From: Cladophialophora immunda
Taxonomy: Eukaryota > Ascomycota > Eurotiomycetes > Chaetothyriales > Herpotrichiellaceae
NCBI RefSeq assembly: GCF_000835495.1
Contig: NW_015622542.1
Span: 2,812,485 to 2,876,484, forward strand
Length of the DNA: 64,000 bases
Direction: 5' to 3'
Each line of letters begins with the position of its first letter. Within the stretch, counting starts at the first letter, position 1. Position numbers and translations under genes: made by a program. Positions 22,539-35,142 of this stretch are shown here, in pieces. The notes beneath the pieces were generated by a model that was given only the letters and a program-made list of their open reading frames with translations, did no database searches and was not told the DNA's origin.

Positions 22539-23616
22539 ATGCCATCAGCCACGACAACGTCAACGGTGTCTCCCCCTGCTGTCGAGGCCATTTTCCGGTA
22601 CGAAGAGCCTGACCGGTCCGTCCCCGCTGAACAGCGCAGTCTGTTCGCCGCGCCAGCACCTCACAACATCAGGGAGGAGAGATTGACTCTCCACGACTAC
22701 CGCTCCGACACGAAGCTGGCCAAAGGTGTCGAGGGTCTCCACAGGCACGGCTTCACGGTCGTTGAGCACCACATCGACCCCAGCGCGTGGGCAACCGAAG
22801 AAGACGTCCTGCAGACATACATTCCCGCAGTGCAAGACCTTGTCAAGACCGTGACTGGGTGCAAAACCGTGATCGTCAACAACGTCGCCTTCCGCCGCAA
22901 GCTTGCAAAGAAATATGACTCGAACAAAAAGTTTTATCACCCTCGCGGCGGAGAGATGGACAAAATGCTTAGCGCACTCCCATCTGACCGCACAAGAAGT
23001 TTGTTTCCCCGGCCAGTCTTCCCCGGCATCATCTTTGTATAACTCGAAGCCGCGCTGACTTTGCATTTCTCGGGTTGCAGTTGCTCCGCAGGAGGCGGAG
23101 CGATCTCTAGAACCGGCCCGAGCCTTGCATGTGGACTACACGCTCAAAGGTCTCCTCGACACGATCAAATACTCTCGCGCAGATATGGCTGAGGCGGGCG
23201 CCGAGGCGATCAAGGCACACGACGCAGGCACACGAGGACCGCGCGTCGCGGCGTATAGCGTGTGGAGGCCGCTCAAGACAGTAAAGCGGGATCCCATTGC
23301 CGTGTTGGATTGGAAGTCTTCGACGAATATCCAAAAAGACCTCCATGCCTTTGACTACCGAGCCTCGGGCTTTCAGGGAGAGTACCTGCTCGAGGCATAC
23401 ACCATCTCGCGACCCGAGAACCTAGAGGACCACAGATGGTACTATGTCTCGGAGCAGAAGCCGCACGAGGTGATGATGATCAAGTTTGCGGACACGGACA
23501 GCGAGCATGATAAAGATGTTGCGGCGGCTGGAGGACATGGCAGTCCTTCTGTCTTAGGCACTGAGGGCCAGGAGCCTAGAGAAAGCATTGAGGCCAGGGT
23601 GCTGGCATTCTGGTAG
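22539..23616 (+). CDS. AsaB/CmcJ-like oxidoreductase (GA4 desaturase family)
   Basis: Two exons, 22539-22998 and 23081-23616, give 331 aa; the intron is 82 nt with donor GTTTGT. The pattern of EAIFRYEEP near the start, TVIVNNVAFRRK, PARALHVDYTLKG, a WRPLKTVKRDPIAVLDW block and WYYVSEQKPHEVMMIKFADTD is that of the fungal hydroxylase/desaturase AsaB family, which also resembles bacterial CmcJ-type proteins. In relatives, the HVD motif with a later His may bind iron in a 2-oxoglutarate oxygenase-like fold; I infer this and cannot prove it. The protein often stands in secondary-metabolite clusters, but here it stands next to a housekeeping gene. The C-terminal 30 residues are low-complexity. Confidence 0.82.
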
Positions 23617-24228
23617 AGCACCTGTGATGTGGCGGTAGCAGGTACATACCTGGATTGCGTTGCATTTTCCATGGGTTGCTGTTCATCTATGCCCTTTAGG
23701 CTGCCTGTCATTTTGTGACTCACACACTTTGTTCTTTTGTTCTGTTGCTGCTGTTTCTGTCTCACAAGACGGGGTAAAAGCTGCATAGGCCGTTTTCCCC
23801 TCGAGAATAGGGGGTTTGGCGTGCAAATTGATGAGTACGTCGGCAGATTGTTGCGAGTGTCAAGAAATACAAGTGGCCACAACGGCGGAGCATAGACCCT
23901 TCCGGATGTGCTTCGCTTCACGGACCAAGTACTCCGCCCTAGCCCGCCTCGCTGGACTTGTCATATTCGGAGAAATCACGGGCTTCGGAACTTCCGCATT
24001 CGGCAAGCCAGCCGGCTTTCTAGAAAGCGAATCTTTTTCATTCTGTAGCAACTGCAGTTGTCGTCGCCGCAGACCTACCGACCTACCTCTTCTCCGTGCA
24101 GACACAATTACGACCGCGATACCGACTCCCCTTTCCGACCAACAGCATCTCCATATTTTCCAAGGCTCTCTCTCCTTCCAAAGAGAGGCAGAGCGACACA
24201 CTACCGACCTTTCCGATCGCAAACAAGA
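23617..24228. other. Intergenic region upstream of PAM18
   Basis: 612 bp between two plus-strand genes, holding the 3' UTR of the AsaB-like gene and the PAM18 promoter. It has pyrimidine-rich stretches (for example around 24160-24180) that suit a housekeeping fungal promoter. Confidence 0.45.
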
Positions 24229-24622
24229 ATGGCCTCTACGCTCGCCGTCGGCGTGGGCATTGCTGCCGCGGCGTTCTTTGTACGTTCCCTCATATCCCCC
24301 TTCAAACTCTCCGTTTTTTGTCTGTCAGTATACTAACGACATATGGCAGGGCCGTGCCGGCCTCGTCGCATTCCGCCGCTGGCGCAACCCGAACGGCCTG
24401 AACGCCCTCGGCCGACCCTTCTACAAAGGCGGGTTCGAGCCCAAGATGACGAAGCGAGAGGCGTCCCTGATCCTGGACCTCAGCGAGAGGACGCTCACGA
24501 AGGAGAAGATCAGGAAGAGCCATCGAGCACTGATGCTGTCGAATCACCCGGACCGAGGCGGCAGTCCGTACCTGGCCAGCAAGGTTAACGAGGCAAAGGA
24601 GTTTTTGGAAAGAAACGGGTGA
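24229..24622 (+). CDS. PAM18: Mitochondrial import motor J-protein Pam18/Tim14
   Basis: Two exons, 24229-24279 and 24350-24622, give 107 aa; the intron is 70 nt with a TACTAAC branch site. A single N-terminal membrane helix ([22 protein letters not shown]) is followed by [18 protein letters not shown] and a J domain whose HPD motif is at residues 83-85 (SNHPDRGGS). This matches Pam18 of the TIM23 presequence translocase-associated motor, where it stimulates mtHsp70 ATPase in the matrix. It has the length of fungal forms lacking a long intermembrane-space extension, also resembling DNAJC19. Essential housekeeping role by family knowledge. Confidence 0.95.
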
Positions 24623-25386
24623 CGACGGTCAACAGAGCGGAAGAGGGAAATTGGAAACAAAATTTCTGCGGACGCCTCAGCTCTTGGAGAGGTTTATTTT
24701 GCGGCTCCTGGCCGCGCATAGCGTGGGCGTTTTGACATGGGGCTTTTAAACGGGGCAACCGCACGGCGTTCTTACGTGGTATTGTACAGGGATCTCACAT
24801 CTGCAGCGACGAATCTGTTTTGTCTTGTCGCTGTGAGCTGCATATCCAGGAAGCGGAAGACTTGTACAACAGAAGAGTGTATATATCTCCGCTCGACAGA
24901 GAAGGCCATTGGTAGGAGAAATCTGTATATTGACCGAAGAGAAGGATGACGGCGGTCGACATCCAAAAAATGGAGAGAGAATCTCGAGTTGCTTCACCGC
25001 TGTGTTCTGTTGGTCACTATCCTCCCCTCATCTCTTGTCTTCTCGTGAGATCATCCTACCCCGTCTATAAGAACCCTCACAATGTAAATTCCGAGTCTCG
25101 CTGCTACTGATAAAGCCTCTAACACCTGTCGACTTGTCGACCCGATCTAGAGGCGTGAGAGGCGGGAAAGGGTTTTGCTCTACTGTCATTCGTCCTTCCT
25201 TACGCAGCATTATAATACTCCCCTGAACTCCTCTCCGTCTTGCTGTAGGGTATTTATGTAGTAGTGCAATTGCTCTAAACCCGGTCCTCCTGGTTGCGGA
25301 GGGCGCTGATTCTGAACCTCGATATACCAGCGGGACCTGAAACGCCTCGAACAGTAGTTGCGCCATGATGGGATCCGCTTTCGAAA
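24623..25386. other. Tail-to-tail intergenic region
   Basis: 764 bp between convergent genes. No gene is supported. Confidence 0.5.
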
Positions 25387-26718
25387 TCAGCTCCCGAGAC
25401 CAGCGCACGTGTCGAACCTCTCCTGCAAGAACGGGTTGAACTCGTCTTCGACCTCCCAGACCAAGACGTGGCCTTTGCCCTCCCAGACCCGGAACGTGCA
25501 GGACGACGACCCCTCTGAACTCTGCTCGCCGTCGGACAGCTCGTCCCTCAGCATCTCAAAGTGGTGAAAGTCGATCATGCGGTCGAGGGTGCCGTGGACG
25601 ACGGCGATCCGGTGCCGGCCCACGAGGTCGCCCATCTTCTTGATCTGCGGGGCGGACTTGTGGTGCCAGCCCGCGGCGATGGCCTGCAGCATGAAGCCCT
25701 TCCTGGTGAAGCCGTCCTTGTCCATGCGCTTCTGCAGCTCGCCGGCGGCGAAGCGGTCGCGGTTGGTGGGGAAGTTGCGCTCCGGGTGCTCCGTGTCCGG
25801 CAGGGCCAGGAACTCGTCGGAGAAGAGGCGGTGCGCGATCTCCTCCAGCTGCACGTCGATCTCCCGCGGGATGAACATGTTGATGCGCTGGCGCAGGTTC
25901 TGGACGAACGGCACGGTGCGCACGATGCGCGGCGCCGTCGACACCAGCGACAGCGAGGCGATGTGGTGGGGGATCAGGAGCGCGAGTTCCTGGGCGATCA
26001 TGCCGCCCATGCTGACGCCGACGATGTGTATGTCTCGTTTTCCAGGGGAGGTATTTGTGCTGGTCGTGTCGGCTGCTGTCTGGTGATGAGGAGGCGGAGA
26101 TGCAGCGAAAGCAGCAGACGAGGCGGGTAGCCAGCCGACATGTTCGAGCATGTCGATCACGTCGCGAGCCATCTCAGATGTAGAATATAGGCACGAAGGC
26201 TTGTCGCTGAGGCCCATCCCGCGGTTGTCGAACACGAAGCACGAGTACTTGTCCGGCCGGTCGTGGCCGAAGTACTTGGTCTGTCGTTTCCAGGCGGTGC
26301 GGTAGGCGGCGAGGCCCATTATCCACTGCAGACGATGTCAGAACAGGTCTGATATGGATGTAGCTGTAGATGTTCTTTGACGCTTGAAGGTAGCCGGCCA
26401 ATCCCAACAACTCTCACGAGTTCCCAATGCCTCTTTACCGCCTCATGCTGACATGTCCCTCCGCAATATCCAAGCACCGTCACCACCCTGCTGAGGCGAG
26501 AGGCCGGCGAAATCAAACAAGGAGAGTCCGAGAAAACTGAAAGTCGAACATACCACCAACTTGATATCCCCCTTGCCATGAATTTCCCAGTAAAGCTTAA
26601 AGGGACCACCGTGTCTGCCTTTGGCCGCTTCGCAATACCCCGACTTCGAGGGTTCCAAGTGCCAGTCGACGGTATCAAAGGCTGGATGGGCAATGATTTC
26701 GGCCGCCGTGAGCGGCAT
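25387..26718 (-). CDS. Alpha/beta hydrolase
   Basis: Two exons, 26718-26554 and 26325-25387, give 367 aa. The intron is 228 nt, far longer than others in the window; the join KLV-WIMGL is in frame and agrees with the HG...LVW.MG oxyanion strand of the family. FDNRGMGLSD precedes the nucleophile elbow GVSMGG (158-163, Ser160). The acid is Asp303 or Asp307 in HGTLDRMIDF and the base is His341 in EGKGHVL. A serine/threonine/alanine-rich insert (about residues 122-150) separates helix and elbow and looks disordered. It is probably a cytosolic ester or lipid hydrolase. The substrate is unknown. Confidence 0.87.
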
Positions 26719-28581
26719 TGTGGCGCAAAAGGGAGGACGGTTCTGCGGAGGGTCCCTCGGTCGTCGTTGGGAAATGAAGGCAGACTTTGTTCTAGGTAGA
26801 GGAGAACGGGTCGCATATAAGTCTCTTTATTCTATCTCGCAAGTGGCGTCATTCGTACCTTGGAGGACCCGTTCGCGCGCCGAGAGAGGTTCACGTGTGA
26901 TAGATGTACTTGTAAGGAGCAAAGATAGCGGCAAACAATGAGTGAGAGACACACCCGGGCAAGGGATCCGACGAGGCTGCAAGGCTACGAGGCTGCGAGG
27001 GTAGTTAGGTTAGTTATTTAGAGAAATAGATAGGATCGAGATACGGAATGCATGTGTAGGATAGTGATAGATAGAAGAAGATAGATTCGTAGTCCGAACG
27101 ATCACTACACAGACAGCGACGCAATCATTACTGCCTGTCGGGCTTTATTGGGCCGATTCAGCAGATCCATGCGTTGGCTGTTACCAGCCACGTATTTGTG
27201 GTATAGCACATATTAATGATCACATCTGAGCACATCCAGGACTCATGCTGGTCATCTCCTGTCAACCATGTCAATGCATTGACGTCGGTTCAGTCGATCG
27301 TGTTCTTTGCATGCAAGATCGTCCGATTCCCGACCGGAATCCGCCCTCAAGGAAAGGATTGTCGTTCCCCAGCCTGCGCGAACGACGGCCGATGCTCTGC
27401 TGCCCCAGTACTAGAGCTACCTCCATCGCCATCGCTACCAAGTCACGGGCGAACTACACAGACCTGGGTGTTGACATATTCAAGCTAGATTTGCCGACGG
27501 AGTGCTTGCCTTCTTAAAGGGGGCAGATGTGAGCGAGTCTCGTGTACAGCTACTGCAGTCCGGTGTGTAGAGTAACAGTGTCCCACAGAACCAGCGGCAG
27601 ATCAACCAACCCTCATGCGTGACATAGTCACATCACTGGGAATCCTTAAGGGCCAGGGAGGCACAGAGACCTAAGATAGGGGGATCTCGAGATCTTCATT
27701 GTCTCCAGGGGTTCTCCATCCTTCGGCGCCCTCAAAGTTAGTGGCCCCTGATCAGCACTGCCCACCAGAGTGACCTGCATCTGCACATCGAGTTCATCGT
27801 CAATCACGACACTATGCAATTAGTAAAGGGTCAATCCTGCAGATCGAAAACGCGGGGTTGGTTTGGAAATTCTTCCCACAGAATCTCAATGTTGGTGGCA
27901 TCAACTGCGCAACACCAGTAAATGCACTATTCGCCCCCTTGAAATAGTGTTGCCCAAACCAGCAACGTATCGCACATCACAAGAGTTCCCAAAATTGAGA
28001 CAAGCAGACATCATCATTCCTGCCCTCGGCCCTTCTTCAGGACACAAAGGGGTAGGATGCAAGGCTAGCCATGCCAAACCCGGTGGTGCAATGAAATCCA
28101 TTTCGTTATAGCAATATTGTATCCTGCTCAACGCATCGTGCGAGACAGTCCCACTCACTTTAACCTCGTCGGCTTCGTAGCGTCTGCAAGAGTCGACTCA
28201 TCGGTGTTTTGAGGATCTGTCTGCGGAGCATGGAAGTTATATAGTTTTCTTCTCCAAACAATGGGAAAAAGTATAATAGTTCCAGTAGCTTTCGCCTCCA
28301 ATGTTTTCGTCACGTTGAACATTTCCTCCAATGGCGCAACCAAAGACCAGCGTCTTCCTGTCGTTATCTGTCCGAGCAGTTGATTTGGCGTTGCGGACTG
28401 GGCGGCGTCCCCACGACAAGTCCAGATGGAGATGTTAACTGTTTTATGTTGGAATCAAATACGTACAATTGACAAAGGCAATGCCCCCAAGGATGTGGCC
28501 AAATGAGAGTAGAAAAATAAAATCGTCAAAAAGGAGTGGACGGATGTGATCAGCTCGTGGTATTTGCTCCGTTGCAGCGCG
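26719..28581. other. Intergenic region, 1.9 kb
   Basis: Between the hydrolase start and the 3' end of the C2H2 gene, both on the minus strand. It contains short AGATA-type repeats near 27025-27085. I could not support any gene. Confidence 0.45.
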
Positions 28582-29951
28582 TTATTGATCCATCCTGAAC
28601 ATCTCTTCATCGTCCATCGGGACATCTCTGTCGTCACTTCCGTCCCGGTAGTTGCGCTCGTCAGATAAGTTCTGCGTCAAAGCAGGAGGGTGCATCTGCA
28701 ACAACGGATTATATATAGCGGTCAATGTACTGTCGGACGATTTGCTGTTAAAAGATTGGTATTGTTGTGGCAATGGTGGTACAGGTGGCACATCAGCGCC
28801 CAGATAGGATGGCTTCGTACGAGGAGTTCCGCTGCTGAATGTGAGGCCAGCTGTCGCGGCCGCCAGCGTGCCATCGTCAGTCCCCGATGTGCTCGGCCGA
28901 AAGTCTGCCCCAGAGAGTCGATGAGGTGGTAGTCCCGGCGAGTGAAAGCTCTCGGCATACGAGCTAGACGGAATAGATCTGTACGAACGCGAGAAGCCGG
29001 TGCTGCCAGTGCTGAACCTTTTCGAGTCCGGTACTGGGTATGCTGCTTCACTCATGGGGGGAGGGGTTGTCTCGACTGAGCTGAGCTCGTCCTGCATTTC
29101 TGACGAGGAGAACCCTGGGGATGCAGATGAATCTTCGCTTGCGTCGATCGCAGAGGCTTCAATCTCGGATTGGCCAAGTGGCAAATTCTCCGCGGTCATG
29201 TTACACAACACCGAGGCAGCCTCGAGTAATTGAACCTGCTGGTGTTTGGAGATGAGCAGCTTGGACGTGATTGCCCATGCGGGATCATGTTCCCAGCTAA
29301 GATTCGACTGCGTCAGCGAATGTAAAGAGAGCCACCGGAGTTACCTACAGATGCTTGGTGAGGCAGCTGCTGTGTTTGTAGCCCTTGCCACAGGTATCGC
29401 ACCGCAATTCAATAGCCGACTTCTTACCCTCGCCTTTGATGAGATGCGACCCTTCGCTCGCTCGCCTGTTACGATTCTTGAGGTTCTTGGACGAGGCTGG
29501 GGCATCCTCGTCGTGGGAATTGTCCTCGACTGCATCGTTGTCACCGGCAGCCGCCGTGCCAGGGGGCCCGTTGAAATAGGAGTGCATACTGGGCCGAGCA
29601 GTCATCGAGTGTGATTCCGTCATCTTTCTCGAGCTCGTGCTTCTGCGGTGGCTCTGGACCGGAACTCCAGGTAGATCACCCTGGTCCCTCAACGCCGCGG
29701 CAATAGCAGCTTGGGCAGTTGTCGAGGCACCTGCGTTCACGCTCTTCCTCCTGTTGACTCGATGAGAAGGGTTCGTAGCCGACAGCGAAATAGAATGAGA
29801 GTGTTGTCTGGCAGAGGGAGGAGGATGGCGGGATGAGAAGCTGCCAGAGACAGGACGAGAAGTCGGTTGTTCCTTTGTTGTTGAAACCAGGTCAGCACGA
29901 GAACCGGGTCGAGAATGGGCCGTGCCCGGTACTCACCTTGGAGGAGGCCAT
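28582..29951 (-). CDS. Single-finger C2H2 zinc finger protein
   Basis: Three exons, 29951-29937 (15 nt, MASSK), 29872-29349 and 29296-28582, give 417 aa; introns are 64 and 52 nt. Only one classic finger is visible: Cys163, Cys166, His179 and His183 in CDTCGKGYKHSSCLTKHLWEH (the second histidine comes from exon 3). It is followed directly by a helical segment (ISKHQQVQLLEAASVLCNM). The rest is rich in Ser, Pro and acidic residues and ends with an acidic tail (DDRDVPMDDEEMF), a pattern of a nuclear regulator with disordered activation regions. Fungal proteins with this single finger plus WEH exist, but I cannot assign a named orthologue. The upstream intergenic region is unusually long. Confidence 0.85.
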
Positions 29952-32900
29952 GTTGCAGTAGCGTCGAGTCCTTTTGAGATCAGACGACTCTCGAGCTCAA
30001 AACTGTAGGCAGTCTTGAGACTTGAGAGTCGTCAAGAAAGAACAGCAGCCAAGTTAGGTGAGAGGGTGGTGGTGGTGTGTGTGTGTGTGTGTGTTGTGGG
30101 GTTCGGAATGCCCGAGAAATCAGAGGATTGAGGAGCGCGAGGGGGTGAAGGCAGCGGGCAACCGCAGCTGGGGCTCAGAATGTCCACGGTAAGTCGGCAG
30201 CGATGTAGCCGTCACGGTGGACTCTATCGAGAAAAGAAAAAGTCTATCAAAGCAATCCGGCGTTGAAACAGGTGGTTGAAGTCTGGTACAGAAAGTAAAG
30301 TTGTGGGAAAATGTGTGGCCTGGACCGTGAACTGTGTGGGAGAGGCAGCGTGGAACGGAAGGCGGAAATAGTTCTTGTCAGTTGGGGGACTTTTATTAGG
30401 AATTCAGCTTCGGGATTTGCTTGCGGGTGGATTCGTGGTTCGTCGATCGAGGATCGCAGCCTGTGGAGTTCAACTCAGGTTGAGAGAAGGCCGAGCGTAC
30501 TGGCAATGGCACCCAAAGCCCAGCCAGACCTGAACTGGGGTTAAGAAATATCCAAAGGCATCACAGGTCAGATAGTCTGGAGAGACAAGTTTCACGGTGG
30601 TGGAAAGGATTACTATGGTCATGGTCAGGCAGACGGCCGTCTCTTCTTTTTTTTTTTCTGCCTCTCTGACGGACCTGCTGATCGTGCCGATTTGAGTATC
30701 CTCGTGCTGATACTATTCTTTGGGTTTCTCCTCTCCTGGCCTTCTGCTTGACTGGCTGACCGCGTTCCTTGCTTCTGCCGCACCTGCTGCGGGGTCGCCC
30801 GTGCCTGGGCCTAAGCGTGTCAAGCTCGCAGCAGGAAATTAATCGCACCGAGCTCTAGACCAGTTCACTGGCATCTGTTTCAGCAGCACGGGCGGTTGAA
30901 GAAATTATCTCCCTCTCAAGCGCGCCCTCTACGGATCCACGTTACGCGTTCCCGAAACGAAAAACAGACAAAAGGCAAAGCGAAAGGGCGGGATTCCATC
31001 TCAGAAAACCAAGGGAGGCGAGAGGGGGGACAACGCAACCATAATTTTTGGGAATTGATCAGCTCTTTGCGATTGATGCCGGACAGATCACACACTGCGG
31101 GCATGGGGCATGGGCATGGGCATGGAGCCATGGCAAAAGATGGGGCAAAAGAGAGCTGAAAAGAGCATGGTCCTGATCAAGTCATGCACTACTCAAGGTC
31201 ATGGGTCAGGCAAGCCAGGGCTGATGGGCTAAAATGCGCCATCAGACTCCTCGCCCGTACCTGACTAAAAATTGACTGGCTTCAACCCCCCAAGCGCCAG
31301 ACACCACAGCGCCTCCTCCTCTTTTGCCCCCTCGAACTCTCCAAACCTCTGGGCCGACCAGACAGGGTCCAAACGGTGACCCACTGCAACTCCGAATCAA
31401 GAAGACCGGGTGTCGTCTTCTCGGCCACAGTGAAAGAGGGGGGTAAACCGGACCTCTCCTTGATCCGTGCACGCCTGGCGACCGGTGAATTGGAGAGGCA
31501 TGCCGGTCAGGAATATCCTGAAGGACTCGCGCTGCGTGCTGTTCAAAAAAAAAAAAATAAACACTATGGACGCTCCAGGAAGTGATGGGCGCTTGTCGGT
31601 ATCCGCTCCAGACACGACTTGTAGCTGCTACTCCGCGAATCAACATGTCCGCTTCACGGCATGGAAAGAGGTGCTGATTGGCATGGCCCCCTACGAGGAC
31701 AGCCACTGTTCCCGCTGTACAGGACCCGGGTTGGCGACAGGCGTCTCATTGGGCACGATAGCTCGTGGAACAAGGACAGCACTAGCAAGCAATAGGCACG
31801 TCGCCGGCAAGGCACCATGGCTTCTTAGGGAGCTTGTGGGGAACCGAAACTGGGAGTAGTCGAACCATCGATAAGATCGAAGTCCCAGCAGCCATGCCCA
31901 AAAGCGCCAAACCGCCATGCGAACTGGTGCACAACAAGCAGGTGCCAGGTACGGGGTGCGCTCTGACAGGCCCGTTCTTTGGGCGACCTTGCGAGCCGTC
32001 AGGCGAGGTCGCCTGATGCCAATGGTGCACGGTAACAAAATCACGCACCATCCGAATCCTGGATGCCGTCATCGGCTGAAACTTTTGGTTTGCGATGCAT
32101 GCGTTGCGCAAGATACGGCTTCGTCCCGTTGGCCCCGTGGCCCTTTCTGTCAAGCAGCAGGTTTCTTGATTCACGAGGTCAGCAGCGTCACTGGTCAGAA
32201 CTGTTTCGTCATCATTGAGACGATCTGGAAACGGCACGGACGCGGGAATCATTGCGGCCAAACGAGCTAGTCTTGCATACCCTGGGCTTCTATACGCAGG
32301 ACCATGCTACTTGATTCCTGCCTACTGGTCCAATATTTCATGGGGGTATCTGTGGCCCAGAATACTTGTATTCGGACAAATGAGAATACGGCCCGGTGGT
32401 CGCTGGCCATCCGCGTGGCACCGAAACCTGCCGATCAGTAATGGTGCTGATCCTTCGACTGTCCCCAATCGGACAATTCAGCAGGTCACAGACTATGAGA
32501 CAAAGCGCAAAAGATCATCCTGATTGACACACGTTGTCCGAGTTCTGGTTGTATAGGCACTTCGGTAAGCAAGTCCGGAAGAAATAGATGGAGTCCACCC
32601 CGATTTTCCCGGAAGAAACACCCAGGAATATAACACCAACACCCCATCCTTGTGCTTCTGTCTGATCCCCTTCAGAGAAGTCGAACGAGACAGCTAGTGG
32701 CTACTGTACCTACCAGTACAGAGTACATTGACACTATGCAGCGGGGTTCCAGGGGAGCCTCGGCTGAGTCGGGTTAGGGGAACAGCTTGCCCCAGCTTTT
32801 CGATCCAGTTCCCGTCGTGGTCAACCGAGACCCGAGTTTGGGGGAGGGGACCTTTCTGGGATGGCTCTTGGGCGTGCAGGACCGCCGGGAAACGCGAGGT

Positions 32901-34368
32901 CAAGGGGTAGTAGTAGTGCTACCCAAGTTCAGCAATAGAAGTGATGGATTTTCTATACGAAGACTGTCATTCTGCCGAACATATGCCATGCGTCCGTGGG
33001 TCCGAAATCGGCGAGCAGACAAGTAGAAGAGTGACCAGCGCCAGCGATTCTAGCTGATAACGACTGACCAGCATCGTTCGCCCCTATCTGAGGAGTGGTT
33101 CCCTTATCGCATCCTCGCACGCCGTCGGGTCTCGAGTTCGCGCACAAACCCACGCCCTAAACGACCAAGAGGCAAAAGAAGCGCAAAGAGGACTCCCAAG
33201 TGTCTCTGTGATTGCCGTGTTCTGTTCCTAGCAGCAAATGGAATCCATTCGTGCATCATCTGCCTAGCCTCCAAGGCTAGTTCACCGTGCAGCAGGCTTG
33301 ACCGAATACTACCCGCGAGAGGGGAAGACGGTACATGGAGAGGAGTTCTCATCTGCATTGCCGGTGCGGCCCCTCGTTCCAGGTGGGCAAAAAGGGGGTC
33401 GTCAGCCGAAGAATGTTCTCCTCGACGTCCTGTGGCTCTGGAAACCCGGTAGTCTTGATTTCTGGCTTGTGATCAATGCAGGCATGCACAGTGTTGTATG
33501 CAATCTCCTCGGGCCTACCAAGTACAGCACTGTGTGAGCTCGAATGCGCCGGCCACGTGGAATTCGATATTGGGGTGAGGCTTGTCAGATGGAGAGAATA
33601 TCATAAAACACAACGAAGCCTAGCACATCGGTGGCTCGGATGAAGCCAACACATTTATCCACACAGTCGGCCAAAGTCCCCTTCTGGTCTCTCCGTTTCA
33701 TTAGCCCGCCGTTGCGCGAGGCTGAGGGGGCTTATTTGTCTGCGTCCGGTGTGGTCTCTCCGCCTGCTATTGGAAGCCGAGTCCGATACCCTAGGCGCAC
33801 TGCCTCGACTCGTCTCAGTGCGCCCAGCCGTCGTTTCTGTCTCGTTATCCTGACGGAAGATTTGTGGTCGGACTTTGGCCTGAGGCTGTAGACGGCATAG
33901 CCAAGTCATCATTTCCCTCGTGCTTGTGGCTGCTCGATTTCATCTCGCCACGACCCTGTTCGGAGCTTCCAATCAAGCCTCAGCTAGCTTTGCGGTTGCC
34001 TCATACTCCCCTTTTCTTGTCGCTCCGGCGCCACGGACCTTGGAGCTTGTCATGGACTGGTAGGCCATAATACGAAGTCGAGTGCTGGTCACCATTGATT
34101 TCCTCCTTTCTAGTTGTGCGTACGTCTTTGCCCCGGGCATTTGCTTGGAGCGAGTACATTCAGGCACCAGCGGTTTCAAACTGCGGTGTTTATTGGGGCA
34201 GTCGAGTGCTTAGATCTGAAGCCCAAAAAAGCAAATCCCCCACCTTTTTCTCCCAGGGATCCAGATCCTTCGCAGTTGCAACTGCGCTCGTCTCTGCGTC
34301 ATTGCTGAAAAACAACACACAATACAAAAAGGCATTGTATTATTAGTGCGACATCTTCCCGAGTCATA
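29952..34368. other. Long gene-free region, 4.4 kb, with simple repeats
   Basis: Lies between two divergent genes (C2H2 protein and Par32-like protein). It contains a (GT)n run at about 30071-30094, poly-T at 30643-30656, poly-A at 31545-31556 and a tandem GGCATG-type hexamer at about 31100-31126. Frames up to 159 codons occur on both strands but none shows family motifs or convincing splicing. It could hold long 5' UTRs, a non-coding RNA or a decayed element. Confidence 0.45.
30071..30094. repeat. (GT)n microsatellite
   Basis: Alternating GT run after a short GGT run, upstream of the C2H2 gene. Confidence 0.8.
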
Positions 34369-35142
34369 ATGACCTCGACCACGCAGTCCTGGGCAGCAGC
34401 TACGCAATCATGGGCGTCGTGGTTGCTCGATTCCTACGCTTCCTCTGTGTCACCTATGGCCACCGACACCTCCTTTCGACATCACGAGGAATCCAATTCC
34501 ACGTCAGAATACTCCTCCCATGACGATGGCCAATCGTCCGAGTCCTCCGTCTCCATGTCCTCTGCCTATGGACCCTATGTCAAGACCGGCCGCGGTGGCG
34601 CCGGCAACTTCAACTGGCAGACAGACGTCCAGCTCGCCCCGCGATCCACCTCGCCTGTTGACTTGGAAGCGAATCGATCACCACAACCACACTCGTCGCT
34701 CGCGGAGCGCCGCAATGTAGCAGCCAGGTTGGAGAGCATCAATACCCGCGATACGAGGCCCTTGCGCCAGAACTCTGCGCAGTATCTGTCCGCTGGCCGC
34801 GGCGGCGCCGGAAATTATGTTCTCGCTGACATGAAATCTCTTCAACGAAGCCCGAGTTTGCCGGCAAGTTTCGCATCTCCCGTTCCAGGGAAGCCACCTA
34901 GTCCACAGGGTCAAAATTCATATCCCGTCGGAAATGCTGGAAGAGGAGGAGCGGGCAATTACGCAGCCGCCGCAGATGCCAAAGGACGGGGAGAATCAGA
35001 AAAGGAGCAAGAAGAGAGACTCGCGGCCGAACAGAGGAGAGGGCAGATTGCGGAAGAAGTGGACGGGCTGCTACAACCTCCCCCGGGCGCTTGGCTTGGT
35101 GGCGGACGCAGGAAGAGTGAGTCGATGTATGAAGATGTTTGA
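34369..35142 (+). CDS. Par32-like DUF3602 protein
   Basis: A single-exon gene of 257 aa. The heptad GRGGAGN occurs three times, at residues 74-80 (GRGGAGNF), 143-149 and 191-197 (both GRGGAGNY), spaced 69 and 48 residues apart. The rest is Ser/Pro/Gln-rich and probably disordered, with a charged helix near the end (ESEKEQEERLAAEQRRGQ). Repeated GRGGAGN is the mark of DUF3602, which includes yeast Par32/Amu1, a protein phosphorylated on TOR inhibition and involved in controlling ammonium permeases. I infer a nutrient-signalling role here. The start at 34369 is the first ATG of the frame. The gene lies downstream of a long gene-free region. Confidence 0.85.
   Translation: MTSTTQSWAAATQSWASWLLDSYASSVSPMATDTSFRHHEESNSTSEYSSHDDGQSSESSVSMSSAYGPYVKTGRGGAGNFNWQTDVQLAPRSTSPVDLEANRSPQPHSSLAERRNVAARLESINTRDTRPLRQNSAQYLSAGRGGAGNYVLADMKSLQRSPSLPASFASPVPGKPPSPQGQNSYPVGNAGRGGAGNYAAAADAKGRGESEKEQEERLAAEQRRGQIAEEVDGLLQPPPGAWLGGGRRKSESMYEDV

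Noticed and set aside
31782..32261. 159-codon minus-strand ORF in the long gap
   Set aside because: No family motif, no splice partner and atypical composition.
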